Shown piece by piece: positions 17,266 through 26,390 of a DNA stretch of 64,000 nt (the stretch's first letter is position 1; every line of letters starts with the position of its first letter). A program made the translations under genes and the position numbers. The notes beneath the pieces are model-generated. The model saw only the letters and a list, made by a program, of their open reading frames with translations. It ran no database searches and was not told where the DNA came from. The stretch comes from Lactococcus taiwanensis (GTDB lineage: Bacteria; Bacillota; Bacilli; Lactobacillales; Streptococcaceae). Location: contig NZ_BNDT01000001.1 of the NCBI RefSeq assembly GCF_014905395.1, positions 416,178 to 480,177 on the forward strand. The letters run 5' to 3'.

Positions 17266-18659
17266 AATTCTGCGCCACCTTTTTCGTCAAGGGTTATAGG
17301 GATAGCGTGTCTGCCCAAGAGATCCACATACACTTTTCCAGCTTGAGATTCATTAACGATCATGTATTTTGTTCCGCCTTTGCGGTTGGTTAAGAGTGTG
17401 GCTAGTCCAGTTTTTTCACCCTCAATTTCGATTTCATTTGTCCACCCAATTCGATCCGCGTCATCAAAATAATCATACTCACTTACAAAGTCTGCATGAC
17501 CGCATAAAGCAAGCATACGGCGCAGGTTGATACCGACAGGTTCAACATTTTGCTCTGGAATACCATATAAATCTCCCCAAAATACACAAGGAGTTCCTCT
17601 TTTACGGAGTAAAATTAATCCATAAGCTTGTTCCTTAAACCAAGGTTGAATCCATGATTCGAGCGCTTGACCTTCTTGCGTATCATGATTGTCTACAAAA
17701 GATACCGCTAGTTCTGGATGACGCTCAATCATTGTATTGGCATAAATCCCTCGCATATCAAAGTCGCCGTTAGTAGAAGCAGCTTGATCCAAATTAAAGT
17801 GAAGGGGCACATCAAAAAGTTGGATTTGACCGCCAGATTGGCTAAGATAGTATTCTAACTTTTCGATGTCGTCTGACCAATACTCTCCAACAACAAAAGG
17901 CTCTTTCTCCATTTGTTCTTGGCGTTTATCAAGCCAGGTTTTGAAATATTCAAAGTCAATATGCTTAATCGCATCAAGTCGGAAGCCATCAATCTGCGTC
18001 GTATCCACAAACCATTTTCCCCATTTTTCAAGTTGGGCTACCGTTTCTGGGACACTAAAATCAAGGTCTGCTCCCATCAAAAAGTCAAAGTTATTATTCT
18101 CATCGTCGACGTTATCATCCCACTCATGACCTTCAAATTCCAGTATTTCATTTTCCTCTGTTCGTTCATCATAATCTACGCCTGTAAAATTATGAGAGGT
18201 CCAGATATAATCATCATACTTTCCTTTTCGTCCTGGGAATGTAAACTTGGTCCATACTTCAACTGTTTTGTCAGATTCCACTTCATTGAGGCGATCGTCT
18301 TCTGCCTTGACATCCGCTTCAATCACTTCGGTATCATCAGCTCCCATCATGTGATTAAAAACAATATCTGCATAAGCTTCGATACCATTTTCATGGAGTT
18401 GTTTAATCAGCTCAAGATAATCCTCTTTTGTTCCATATTTCGTCGCAATAGATCCTTTTTGATCAAACTCACCCAAATCGAACAAATCATAAGTTCCATA
18501 GCCGACGTCTTCCATACCTGAAGCAGCTTTAGAAGCTGGTGGAAGCCATATTCCTGATAGACCCAGTTTCTTAAAATCAGGTATCGTTTGAGCTAATCTT
18601 TTCCAATGTTTTCCGTCTGCTGGTAAATACCACTCAAAAGCTTGTAAAATGACCTTCAT
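17178..18659 (-). CDS. Cytoplasmic alpha-amylase (GH13)
   Basis: Hydrolyses internal alpha-1,4 bonds of maltodextrins. The 493-residue protein has no signal peptide. GH13 motifs are present: YADIVFNH, DGFRLDAIKHI with the nucleophile aspartate, VGEYWS with the acid glutamate, and SFVDNHDTQ. This fits the intracellular GH13_5 amylases of lactic acid bacteria. The start follows AAGGAGATAA. The last codons are antisense to the truncated M24 gene, and the half palindrome lies just beyond the stop. Confidence 0.9.
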   Translation of the reverse strand: MKVILQAFEWYLPADGKHWKRLAQTIPDFKKLGLSGIWLPPASKAASGMEDVGYGTYDLFDLGEFDQKGSIATKYGTKEDYLELIKQLHENGIEAYADIVFNHMMGADDTEVIEADVKAEDDRLNEVESDKTVEVWTKFTFPGRKGKYDDYIWTSHNFTGVDYDERTEENEILEFEGHEWDDNVDDENNNFDFLMGADLDFSVPETVAQLEKWGKWFVDTTQIDGFRLDAIKHIDFEYFKTWLDKRQEQMEKEPFVVGEYWSDDIEKLEYYLSQSGGQIQLFDVPLHFNLDQAASTNGDFDMRGIYANTMIERHPELAVSFVDNHDTQEGQALESWIQPWFKEQAYGLILLRKRGTPCVFWGDLYGIPEQNVEPVGINLRRMLALCGHADFVSEYDYFDDADRIGWTNEIEIEGEKTGLATLLTNRKGGTKYMIVNESQAGKVYVDLLGRHAIPITLDEKGGAEFHVDDASISVWIDQDLLSKINPLAELEGE

Positions 18660-18818
18660 CGATTATCTCCTTTACTGTAAGCGATCAGCTTAACTTATGC
18701 TATATTTTTTGTAACTATTTCTAGTATACACAAAAAAATGAGAAAGCCATAAAAAAAGATACCACTTATTCAAAATTAAGATTATAAAGGTATTTTCAGT
18801 TAATTTAATAAAAATTGA

Positions 18819-18895
18819 TGGATTCGTAAACGAAATAGTTGTGAGATCCACTGAACATGTTCTATAATGAAAGTAATTGCAGGATTCGTTAAGAA
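18819..18895. promoter_or_regulatory. msrB promoter region with repeated GATTCGT boxes
   Basis: GGATTCGTAAACGAAATAG (near 18821) and GGATTCGTTAAGAAAATAG (near 18882) flank a promoter TTGTGA-18-TATAAT. The first box holds the palindrome TTCGTAAACGAA. They could be operators controlling the methionine sulfoxide reductase gene. Confidence 0.4.
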
Positions 18896-18913
18896 AATAG
18901 AAAGTTGGTTAAT

Positions 18914-19345
18914 ATGAAAGAGAAAGAAAATCTCAAAGAAAAATTAAGTCCAATCGCTTACAAAGTAACACAAGAAAATGGGACGGAAGCACCTTTTACT
19001 AATGAATTTGATGATTTCTTTGAGCCAGGATTATATGTCGATGTCGTCAGCGGCGAACCTTTATTCACCAGCCTTGATAAATACCAATCAGGCTGTGGCT
19101 GGCCTGCTTTTACTCAACCTATCGAACGCCAAGCTATCAAAGAAAAACGAGATCGTAGTTTCCTCATGGAACGCACAGAAGTACGTTCTAGCCAAGCTGA
19201 TAGTCACCTTGGACACGTCTTCACTGACGGACCTTTGGATAAAGGAGGGTTAAGATACTGTATCAATTCGGCTGCCTTGCGCTTTATCCCCGTAGCAGAA
19301 TTAGAAGCAGCAGGTTATGGAGATTATCGCCATTATTTCGAGTGA
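18914..19345 (+). CDS. msrB: Peptide-methionine (R)-S-oxide reductase
   Basis: Repairs oxidised methionine R-sulfoxides in proteins. The 143-residue protein has [25 protein letters not shown] and the active-site [10 protein letters not shown] with catalytic cysteine. The usual structural zinc CxxC pairs are absent. A TTG at 18905 is also in frame, but ATG 18914 gives the normal N-terminus. No strong ribosome binding site precedes either. It stands alone and is followed by a terminator. Confidence 0.92.
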   Translation: MKEKENLKEKLSPIAYKVTQENGTEAPFTNEFDDFFEPGLYVDVVSGEPLFTSLDKYQSGCGWPAFTQPIERQAIKEKRDRSFLMERTEVRSSQADSHLGHVFTDGPLDKGGLRYCINSAALRFIPVAELEAAGYGDYRHYFE

Positions 19346-19396
19346 CTTCATCTTGAAGTTTTGAATTCATAAAAATACCCCCCAACTGTAAAGAAG

Positions 19397-19430
19397 AAAG
19401 AGTATCAAAAATTAGGGATACTCTTTTTTT
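19397..19430 (+). terminator. msrB terminator
   Basis: AAAGAGTATC pairs with GATACTCTTT and is followed by a T run. An odd 11-codon ORF with AGGAG (19443-19478) follows directly; no product is recognised. Confidence 0.85.
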
Positions 19431-19564
19431 ATAGGAGTGTCCATGAGCAAGCAAAACTTTTTCTGGTGTTGTAAGTGACGAAGCCTAAAAAATACATCGA
19501 AAGTCTGAGTTTTCTGTTTTGATTTTACGTTATAATAAACTTTAAGAGCGAAAGGAGTCTGAAA

Positions 19565-19939
19565 ATGATTAAAATTTACCAAAAATCAAATTCAAATCAG
19601 TCTGCTGAACGTGTTGTAGACTGGTTTAAAGCTCGCGAAATTCCCTATCAAACAATTTCGAAAACCTCTTTATCTAAAGAAGATTTAATGCGGGTTTTGG
19701 CATTATCCAATGAAGGTTTTGAGGAAATCATTGTTTCTGAATCTAAGGCCCCGAAACTTTATTCTGAACTGCGCAATGCCTGTGATTTGGATCAAATTTC
19801 TACAAATGAGATGATCCAGTTTATCTTACAAAATCAGCAATTATTACGCTCTCCTATTACTTTTGATGATCGTCGCCTTTTAGTCGGTTATAATAATGAC
19901 GACATCCGAACTTTTTTACCTTGGCGTGTTCGTTCATGA
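19565..19939 (+). CDS. Spx-like protein lacking the CxxC redox switch
   Basis: The C-terminal half keeps the Spx/ArsC core (SPITFDDRRLLVGYNNDDIRTFLP), and the length of 124 matches Spx. At the N-terminus the CxxC position reads KSNSNQS, so the redox disulfide cannot form; the single cysteine is in NACDLD. Spx paralogues without the switch may still bind RNA polymerase in a redox-independent way or compete with active Spx; this is inference. The start at 19565 follows AAAGGAG. It is monocistronic, with a terminator at 19947. Confidence 0.8.
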   Translation: MIKIYQKSNSNQSAERVVDWFKAREIPYQTISKTSLSKEDLMRVLALSNEGFEEIIVSESKAPKLYSELRNACDLDQISTNEMIQFILQNQQLLRSPITFDDRRLLVGYNNDDIRTFLPWRVRS

Positions 19940-19946
19940 TAAATAA

Positions 19947-19977
19947 GAGGACTGACCAAGCGGTCAGCTCCTTTTTT
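19947..19977 (+). terminator. Terminator built on the TGACC/GGTCA core
   Basis: CTGACC (19952-19957) pairs with GGTCAG (19962-19967), extended by GGA/TCC across a bulge and followed by six T. It is related to the dispersed palindrome. Confidence 0.75.
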
Positions 19978-19990
19978 GCTTAGAAAATTT

Positions 19991-20008
19991 ACTGACAGAG
20001 CTGTCAGT
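19991..20008. repeat. Dispersed palindrome upstream of rlmCD
   Basis: ACTGACAG-AG-CTGTCAGT, identical to the copy inside murB. It lies about 40 bases upstream of the rlmCD -10 box and is not followed by a T run. Confidence 0.75.
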
Positions 20009-20048
20009 GATTTAAGTCAGTGCTGATCCTATTTAGGACAGTATTTAT

Positions 20049-20063
20049 GGTATAATATGGTCA
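20049..20063 (+). promoter_or_regulatory. Extended -10 promoter of rlmCD, probably leaderless mRNA
   Basis: TGGTATAAT ends at 20056 and the ATG at 20063 is exactly 7 bases downstream. An in-frame ATG at 20057 directly abuts the -10 box and would not be transcribed. Confidence 0.6.
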
Positions 20064-21427
20064 TGACAAATTTCAAGAAAAATGACACATTTGAAGCGGA
20101 AGTGATAGACCTCACCCATGAAGGACAAGGGGTGGTCAAAATTGATCAGTTTCCTTTTTTTGTTGATAATGCACTTCCTGGCGAGCAAATCAAGATGCGG
20201 GTTTTAAAAGTAGGTAAATCCTATGGTTTTGGACGAGTAGATGAATTTTTAAAGCAGAGTCCTTCACGGGTGACATCGCTCAATTTAGATTATCTCCGTA
20301 CAGGTATTGCGGATTTTGGTCATTTGATCTACCCCGAACAGCTTAAATTTAAGCACCAGCAAGTCGTAGAACTTTTGTATAAAACAGCCCATAAGTCCAA
20401 TTATCCTGTCTTACCCGTCCTCGGAGCTACTGAAACATTACGTTATCGCAATAAAGCACAGGTTCCTGTGCAAATGGTAGAGGGACAACTCACGACAGGT
20501 TTTTACCGTAAACATTCCCATCAACTCGTTTCTGTAGAAGATTTTTATATCCAGCATCCAGAAATAGATGCCGTCATTCTTTCTCTTCGAAATGCTTTGA
20601 GAACAGTTCATGTAAAAGCTTATGATGAGCAAACAAGGCGAGGCTGGTTACGTCATATCGTAGTACGTAGAGGTTATCATACTGGTGAAATGATGGTAAC
20701 GTTAGTGGCGACGAGTGCACAGCTTCCCCAAGGCGTAGATACAGTACTTCAACAGCTGAAAGAAAACTTCCCAAACATCAAATCTATTCAACTCAATATA
20801 AATAAGGGCACAGGTTCTTTTATTCTTGGTAAAACCTTCAAAGTTCTTTATGGAAAAAACTATATTCAAGACACGATGTTAGGTAAAACTTTCCAAATCT
20901 CAGCTCCTGCTTTTTATCAAGTCAACACAGCTCAAGCTGAGCGCCTTTACCAGACAGCCTATGATTTTGCCAACCTTTCTCAAGAGGATATTATTGTGGA
21001 TGCTTATTCAGGGATTGGAACAATTGGATTAGGCTTGGCAGATCAGGTCGCACAAGTCTATGGAATGGAAGTAATCCCTCAAGCAGTAGAAGATGCACAA
21101 CATAATGCAAAACTCAACCATATTGAGAACGCCCATTATGAAGTGGGAACCGCAGAAGCAATCATGCCTCAATGGCTCCAAAAAGGAATCAAACCAGATG
21201 TGATTTTCGTCGATCCCCCTCGTAAAGGCCTAGATGAGCAATTTATTAAAGCTGCAACAGCGACAAATCCTAGAACTATTGTTTATGTATCTTGTAATCC
21301 AGCAACTTTCGCACGAGATGTCCTTCGCTTTGAAGCTGAAAATTATACACTGGATAAGGTTCAACCTGTTGATCTTTTCCCACAAACCCACCATATAGAA
21401 CTTGTCGCAAGTTTTATAAGGAATTAA
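20063..21427 (+). CDS. rlmCD: 23S rRNA (uracil-C5)-methyltransferase, RlmCD/RumA type
   Basis: Methylates uracil in 23S rRNA with S-adenosylmethionine. An N-terminal TRAM domain (residues about 3-62) precedes the methyltransferase, with DAYSGIGTIGLGLA (SAM site), FVDPPRKGLD and the catalytic cysteine in YVSCNPATFARD. The iron-sulfur cysteine cluster of E. coli RlmD is missing, as in the Gram-positive dual-site RlmCD; the assignment to both U747 and U1939 is by analogy. The ATG at 20063 is preferred because transcription should begin there. Confidence 0.85.
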   Translation: MTNFKKNDTFEAEVIDLTHEGQGVVKIDQFPFFVDNALPGEQIKMRVLKVGKSYGFGRVDEFLKQSPSRVTSLNLDYLRTGIADFGHLIYPEQLKFKHQQVVELLYKTAHKSNYPVLPVLGATETLRYRNKAQVPVQMVEGQLTTGFYRKHSHQLVSVEDFYIQHPEIDAVILSLRNALRTVHVKAYDEQTRRGWLRHIVVRRGYHTGEMMVTLVATSAQLPQGVDTVLQQLKENFPNIKSIQLNINKGTGSFILGKTFKVLYGKNYIQDTMLGKTFQISAPAFYQVNTAQAERLYQTAYDFANLSQEDIIVDAYSGIGTIGLGLADQVAQVYGMEVIPQAVEDAQHNAKLNHIENAHYEVGTAEAIMPQWLQKGIKPDVIFVDPPRKGLDEQFIKAATATNPRTIVYVSCNPATFARDVLRFEAENYTLDKVQPVDLFPQTHHIELVASFIRN

Positions 21428-21455
21428 CTTCGCCTTACTGTTTAGAAAGAACATC

Positions 21456-23063
21456 ATGATTCGTATTACACAACTCAAACTTTCCATTGATGAACCTGTC
21501 GATAAAATTAAAAGTCTTCTCTTAAAAAAACTCAAAATCCAAGAATCCGATTTAATAGACTATCGGATTTATAAAGAATCAATAGACGCTCGGCAGCGGG
21601 GCGAGATCAATTTTATCTATACTGTAGATGCTACAGTCAAACACGAAGGTAAAATCCTTGGAAAAAAACTCAAAAATGTTGCGCTTGCGCCCAAATTAGA
21701 TTATAAAAATCCTCCTATTGGTCAAAAACCTTTAAATCATCGTCCACTTGTGATTGGCTTCGGTCCTGCAGGGATGTTTGCCGCCTTACTCCTTGCTCAA
21801 AATGGATATCGTCCCATTGTATTAGAACGGGGACAAGCAGTAGATGAACGTGTAAAATCAATTGATGAATTTTGGTCTAAAGGTCAACTCAATCCTAAAT
21901 CCAATGTCCAATTTGGTGAAGGTGGTGCAGGGACCTTCTCTGATGGTAAACTCACTAGTCGTGTACGGGACTTAAGAGGGCGCAAAGTGCTCGAAGAGTT
22001 TGTGCAAGCTGGTGCACCAGAAGATATTTTATATAAAGCCCATCCTCATGTGGGGACAGACCTTCTTCGAGATATTGTAAAAAATATTCGTAAACAAATT
22101 ATTGCGCTAGGTGGTGAGGTCTACTTTGATTCTCAGGTTGACCAATTCATGATTGAGAAGGATGCACTCACGGGCGTTAAACTTGTAGATGGGCGAATTT
22201 TCAAGGCAACACAGGCGGTTTTGGCCATCGGCCACTCTGCTCGAGATACATTTAATGAGCTGTACGACAAGGGAATCAATATAACCGCAAAACCATTTGC
22301 AGTTGGGGTCCGTATTGAACATCCACAGCGTTTAATTGATAAAGCTCAGTATAAAGAATTCGCTGGTCACCCTAGGTTAGGTGCAGCTGAGTATCGTTTG
22401 ACTTACAAAGCTTCATCAGGGCGTGGGGTCTACACATTTTGTATGTGCCCTGGTGGACTTGTTGTACCTGCTGCCTCTGAGGAGGGACGTTTGGTAACCA
22501 ATGGAATGTCCGAACACGCCAGAAATCAAGAGAATGCTAACTCTGGCCTACTTGTCCAAGTTTTTCCAGAGGATTTTCCAACAGAACATCCGCTTGCAGG
22601 GGTCGAATTTCAAAGAATGCTTGAACGTAAAGCATACGAGCTTGGAGGTTCTAACTATCAGGCTCCTGCTCAACGTGTGGGGGATTTTCTTGACCGCAAA
22701 GCTTCAACGACAATGGGGACGGTCACGCCAAGCTATGCCTTAGGTGTTACACCTTCTAACCTTGACGAACTTTTCCCTGAGTACATCACACAATCGATGC
22801 GTGAAGCCATCATTGGTTTGGATAAGAAACTGCACGGCTTTGCACTTTCGGATGCTGTAATGACTGGAGTGGAATCTCGGTCGTCTTCTCCGGTTCGTAT
22901 TAATAGGGATGAGGAAAGTTTCCAATCTATTTCTACCAAAGGAGTCTATCCTTCAGGTGAAGGAGCAGGATTTGCTGGTGGTATCGTGTCAGCTGCTATT
23001 GATGGCCTGAAGTGTGCCGAAGCATTGATTTCAACCTATAATCGACCTGTTGAGGAGAGCTAA
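21456..23063 (+). CDS. FAD-dependent dehydrogenase (COG2509-like)
   Basis: The 535-residue protein has an N-terminal extension of about 90 residues (possible RNA-binding-like fold), then a dinucleotide-binding motif VIGFGPAGMFAALLLAQNG, FGEGGAGTFSDGKLTSRV, and a C-terminal flavin motif YPSGEGAGFAGGIVSAAIDGLK. This layout fits uncharacterised FAD-dependent dehydrogenases widespread in Firmicutes; substrate unknown. It lies 28 bases after rlmCD and directly before a methyltransferase gene, so the three may be one transcript. Confidence 0.75.
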   Translation: MIRITQLKLSIDEPVDKIKSLLLKKLKIQESDLIDYRIYKESIDARQRGEINFIYTVDATVKHEGKILGKKLKNVALAPKLDYKNPPIGQKPLNHRPLVIGFGPAGMFAALLLAQNGYRPIVLERGQAVDERVKSIDEFWSKGQLNPKSNVQFGEGGAGTFSDGKLTSRVRDLRGRKVLEEFVQAGAPEDILYKAHPHVGTDLLRDIVKNIRKQIIALGGEVYFDSQVDQFMIEKDALTGVKLVDGRIFKATQAVLAIGHSARDTFNELYDKGINITAKPFAVGVRIEHPQRLIDKAQYKEFAGHPRLGAAEYRLTYKASSGRGVYTFCMCPGGLVVPAASEEGRLVTNGMSEHARNQENANSGLLVQVFPEDFPTEHPLAGVEFQRMLERKAYELGGSNYQAPAQRVGDFLDRKASTTMGTVTPSYALGVTPSNLDELFPEYITQSMREAIIGLDKKLHGFALSDAVMTGVESRSSSPVRINRDEESFQSISTKGVYPSGEGAGFAGGIVSAAIDGLKCAEALISTYNRPVEES

Positions 23064-23064
23064 T

Positions 23065-23694
23065 ATGGTTAGGCGTGCTCACAACTATGAAAGAGAATCT
23101 GAAGCTTTTTATGATCGCCTTGCGGACCACTTTGATGATAGTTTTGATGGGTTTTTAGCGAGTTTTTTTAAAAAATTTATCTTAAAACAACTTGAATATC
23201 CTCAAAATAGTCGCCTACTTGATGTTGGTTGTGCAAACGGGAGATTACTGGAAATGCTCAATCATAAGCAAGCACTCGAAGGTACTGGTTTGGACATTTC
23301 TTCTAATATGGTAAAAATAGCTCGGATCAAACACCCCGACCATAAGTTCATTCAAGGAAATGCTCAATCCCTTCCTTTTGAAGATGCCTCCTACGATGTC
23401 ATCACCTGCTCGGCAAGTTTCCATCATTTTCCAGACCCTGACCGCTTTTTAGAGGAAGCGCGTCGTGTGCTTGCTTCTGGTGGAAAGCTCGTCATCGCAG
23501 AGATTCATCTCCCAGTGATAACGCGGTTATATAACTGGCGGCTTAATCGTTTTTCAACTGAAGGAGATGTAAAAGTTTACACTTCAAGGGAATTACGACA
23601 AAAATTTGAAAAACAAGGCTGGCAGTTGCTACGTAAAAAAATTTTCTTTCAAATCCAATATTATGAAATTACCCCAAAAGCTAAGGAAGAATGA
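23065..23694 (+). CDS. Class I SAM-dependent methyltransferase
   Basis: The methyltransferase-11 pattern is clear: LLDVGCANGRLLEML (SAM loop, about residue 55), LDISSNMVKIA, FEDASYDVITCSASFHHFPDP and RRVLASGGKLVIAE. Substrate unknown. An in-frame TTG at 23050 exists, but GAGGAG at 23051-23056 serves the ATG at 23065. The gene begins two bases after the preceding stop and is followed by a permease gene. Confidence 0.8.
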   Translation: MVRRAHNYERESEAFYDRLADHFDDSFDGFLASFFKKFILKQLEYPQNSRLLDVGCANGRLLEMLNHKQALEGTGLDISSNMVKIARIKHPDHKFIQGNAQSLPFEDASYDVITCSASFHHFPDPDRFLEEARRVLASGGKLVIAEIHLPVITRLYNWRLNRFSTEGDVKVYTSRELRQKFEKQGWQLLRKKIFFQIQYYEITPKAKEE

Positions 23695-23758
23695 AGCGTT
23701 TAGAGTATAGTTATAATGTTCATTCTGATAATTAAAAAAATAAGAACTAGGAATTAAT

Positions 23759-24925
23759 ATGGAACAAGAACAACATCGAACTTTCAAAGCCTCTTGGTTT
23801 TTCAAGTGGTTCATCAACAATAAAATAGTTGCTGGCTTAGCCATTATCCTTCTTTTTTTACTTAATATTTACTTACTTAATAAAGTAGGCTTTGTCTTTA
23901 AACCTGTCGGAGATTTTATTACAGTAATCTCATTACCTGTGGTTTTGGCAGCTATTTTCTATTATTTGCTCAATCCAATTGTCGATATGCTTGAAAAGCG
24001 GCGTGTCCCACGAATTGCAACGATTATTTTTTTATTCGTTATAATCATTGCGCTCATTGTTTGGGGACTTGTTGTTGCCATCCCAAATATCATCAGTGGA
24101 GTTGAGAAATTTACAGCAGCGATGCCACATTATGTTGATGTAGCGCAAGATCAAGTTAATGCCATTGCGAGTAATCCTCATTTTGAGCAGTTCCGTCCTC
24201 AAGTGGATCAATTTGCCAATTCTATTGGAGACCAACTGATTGGTTGGTCGAAGTCTTTCTCAGTCAGTGCCGTCTCTAGCTTGACAAATCTAATCAGTAA
24301 AACAACAAGTGTTTTAATTTCTTTGATTGTTTTCCCATTTGTACTCTTTTACCTTTTGCGTGATGGTAAAAACCTGAATGGATTTGTGACGGGACTCTTA
24401 CCAAATAGTTGGCGTAAGGATACTTCAAAAGTCCTTCATGAGATTAATAGCCAACTCTCTAACTATGTGCGTGGGCAAGTTTTAGTCGCGATAGCTGTTG
24501 CTGTAATGTTTATGATTGGTCTACCAATTATTGGAATGCGTTATGCTGCTGCCTTGGCAATTACTGCTGGTTTTCTGAATCTTGTTCCTTTCCTCGGCTC
24601 ATTTTTAGCAGCAATTCCTATGATTATTGTAGGGCTTGCAATTGGTGGCCCCTTCATGTTAGTTAAAGTTCTGATCGTTATTGTGATTGAGCAAACTCTC
24701 GAAGGAAGATTTATTTCTCCACTCGTGCTCGGGAAACAACTATCCATACATCCCATCACAATCTTGTTTGTTTTATTAACAGCAGGGCAAATTTTTGGAA
24801 TCTGGGGTGTGTTACTTGGTATTCCATTCTATGCAACAGTTAAAGTCGTTGTGGTACATTTTTACGAATGGTATAGAGAAATTTCTGTACTTTATCGGGA
24901 TGAAGGTAAACAAAAAATAGAATAA
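23759..24925 (+). CDS. AI-2E family (PerM/YtvI-like) membrane protein
   Basis: A 388-residue integral membrane protein with about eight hydrophobic segments and the family's central extracellular region (VEKFTAAMPHYVDVAQDQV), followed by PFVLFYLLRDGK and NLVPFLGSFLAAIPMIIVG. Family members include AI-2 exporters and sodium/proton exchangers, so no substrate is assigned. It is followed 16 bases later by the TPR gene and could share its message. Confidence 0.8.
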   Translation: MEQEQHRTFKASWFFKWFINNKIVAGLAIILLFLLNIYLLNKVGFVFKPVGDFITVISLPVVLAAIFYYLLNPIVDMLEKRRVPRIATIIFLFVIIIALIVWGLVVAIPNIISGVEKFTAAMPHYVDVAQDQVNAIASNPHFEQFRPQVDQFANSIGDQLIGWSKSFSVSAVSSLTNLISKTTSVLISLIVFPFVLFYLLRDGKNLNGFVTGLLPNSWRKDTSKVLHEINSQLSNYVRGQVLVAIAVAVMFMIGLPIIGMRYAAALAITAGFLNLVPFLGSFLAAIPMIIVGLAIGGPFMLVKVLIVIVIEQTLEGRFISPLVLGKQLSIHPITILFVLLTAGQIFGIWGVLLGIPFYATVKVVVVHFYEWYREISVLYRDEGKQKIE

Positions 24926-24941
24926 ATAATAAAGGAGAAAA

Positions 24942-26186
24942 ATGTCTTATTCAGAAGATACAATTGATTTTTTACACCAAGGCGATTTAATCGGAATGAA
25001 AAATTCATTGGCCAAAGCATTAAAAAATGATAATGAAGAAATGCTGGCTGATTTAGCCGAATATTTGCAAATGATGGGTTTTATCGATGAGAGCCAGACG
25101 GTATATGATAAAATCATGGCAGAACATCCCGAATCTACTGACTATCTGATCAACCTGTCAGAGATTGCAGAGGATAATGGAAATTTGGAGGAAGCTCTGG
25201 GCTATCTCTATCAGATCCCTGAAGATGATGAAAACTATGTAGCGGCATTGGTAAAAATTGCTGATTTATACCAGTTAGATGGCGACTTTGAAACAGCAAT
25301 TTCAAAGTTAGAAGAAGCACGTGAGTTATCAGACTCTCCGCTTATAACATTTGCACTGGCTGAATCTTACTATGAGCAAGGTGATTATACGAAAGCCATA
25401 GCAGAATATGCTAAGTTATCAGAGCGCAAGATCCTCCATGATACAAAAGTTTCTATTTATCAACGGATTGGGGATAGTTATGCTCAGCTAGGAAACTTTG
25501 AGAATGCTATTTCCTTTTTAGAGAAATCACTTGAATTTGATAAAAAAGCAGAAACCTTATTTGAAATTGCTTTACTTTATAGCGAAATTCATAATGAAAC
25601 CAGAGCTATCGCAAGTTTCAAACGTTTAGAAAAAATGGATGTCGACTTTTTAAATTATGAATTAGCTTATGCCCAAACCTTGGAAGCTAATCAGGAATTT
25701 GAAGCTGCACTAGAGATCGCTAAACAAGGTTTAAGAAAGAATCCAAATGCTGTATCGCTTTTACACTTTGCTTCAAAGATAAGCTATAAGTTAAAAGACA
25801 CGCAAGCAGCAGAACGCTATCTGATGGATGCCCTGAATTTGCCAGAATTACATGATGAAACCGTCTTTCTCTTAGCCAACATGTATTTCAATGAAGAAGA
25901 TTACGAAGCAATCGTGAACTTGCAACCTTTACTCGAAGAGGAACACCTCTTAGCTAAATGGATTTTTGCTGAAGCACATAAGGCTTTAGAAAATGATTCT
26001 GAAGCTGAGGCACTCTATGAAGAACTCATGGAAAGTTCACTGACGGAAAATCCAGAATTCTTATCAGATTATATTGATTTTTTACGAGAAATCGGTCGAC
26101 TAGATAAGGCTAAAGACTTAATTCAACAGTATTTAGTCCTCGTGCCTGATGATGAAGCAATGCGTGCTTTACTGCTCGAAGAATAA
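24942..26186 (+). CDS. Tetratricopeptide repeat protein
   Basis: The whole 414-residue protein consists of TPR-like helical pairs, for example SPLITFALAESYYEQGDYTKAIAEYAKL and KVSIYQRIGDSYAQLGNFENAISFLEKSLE. It has no signal peptide, so it is probably a cytoplasmic scaffold. Acidic overall. It starts behind AAAGGAG and its stop lies in the left arm of its terminator. Function unknown. Confidence 0.85.
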   Translation: MSYSEDTIDFLHQGDLIGMKNSLAKALKNDNEEMLADLAEYLQMMGFIDESQTVYDKIMAEHPESTDYLINLSEIAEDNGNLEEALGYLYQIPEDDENYVAALVKIADLYQLDGDFETAISKLEEARELSDSPLITFALAESYYEQGDYTKAIAEYAKLSERKILHDTKVSIYQRIGDSYAQLGNFENAISFLEKSLEFDKKAETLFEIALLYSEIHNETRAIASFKRLEKMDVDFLNYELAYAQTLEANQEFEAALEIAKQGLRKNPNAVSLLHFASKISYKLKDTQAAERYLMDALNLPELHDETVFLLANMYFNEEDYEAIVNLQPLLEEEHLLAKWIFAEAHKALENDSEAEALYEELMESSLTENPEFLSDYIDFLREIGRLDKAKDLIQQYLVLVPDDEAMRALLLEE

Positions 26187-26218
26187 AAAACTACTGACAG
26201 GTCTGTCAGTAGTTTTTT
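26185..26218. terminator. Terminator formed by the dispersed palindrome
   Basis: Sixteen-base arms: six A then CTACTGACAG, GT loop, CTGTCAGTAG then six T. It is the clearest case of the repeat acting as an intrinsic terminator, potentially on both strands. Confidence 0.85.
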
Positions 26219-26299
26219 AAATATTAAGTTTAACTTATCACATGCCAACGTCAAAAATTTTTTATGAAAAATACTTCATAACATCATAAATCGTAATAA

Positions 26300-26328
26300 T
26301 TGTAAATGAGGTTGAGTTCTGATAAAAT
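26300..26328 (+). promoter_or_regulatory. alsS promoter
   Basis: TTGTAA (26300-26305), 17-base spacer, TGATAAAAT with extended -10 (hexamer 26323-26328). The 5' untranslated region of about 56 bases holds GTAATC/GATTAC inverted repeats. Confidence 0.6.
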
Positions 26329-26390
26329 TATTTTGAAGTAATCCGAAAATTTCGTTGATTACGGCTTAGAACAGATGAGGTAATTAAACT

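Noticed and set aside
18672..18690. Possible CcpA cre box upstream of the amylase gene (TGTAAGCG)
   Set aside because: Only the left half fits the consensus; the right half (ATCAGC) does not, so it is not supported.
19443..19478. 11-codon ORF MSKQNFFWCCK behind AGGAG
   Set aside because: It directly follows the msrB terminator and has no promoter that I can see; too short to support.
25148..25164. CTGATCAACCTGTCAG in the TPR gene
   Set aside because: Arms are only 4 bp; not a convincing copy.
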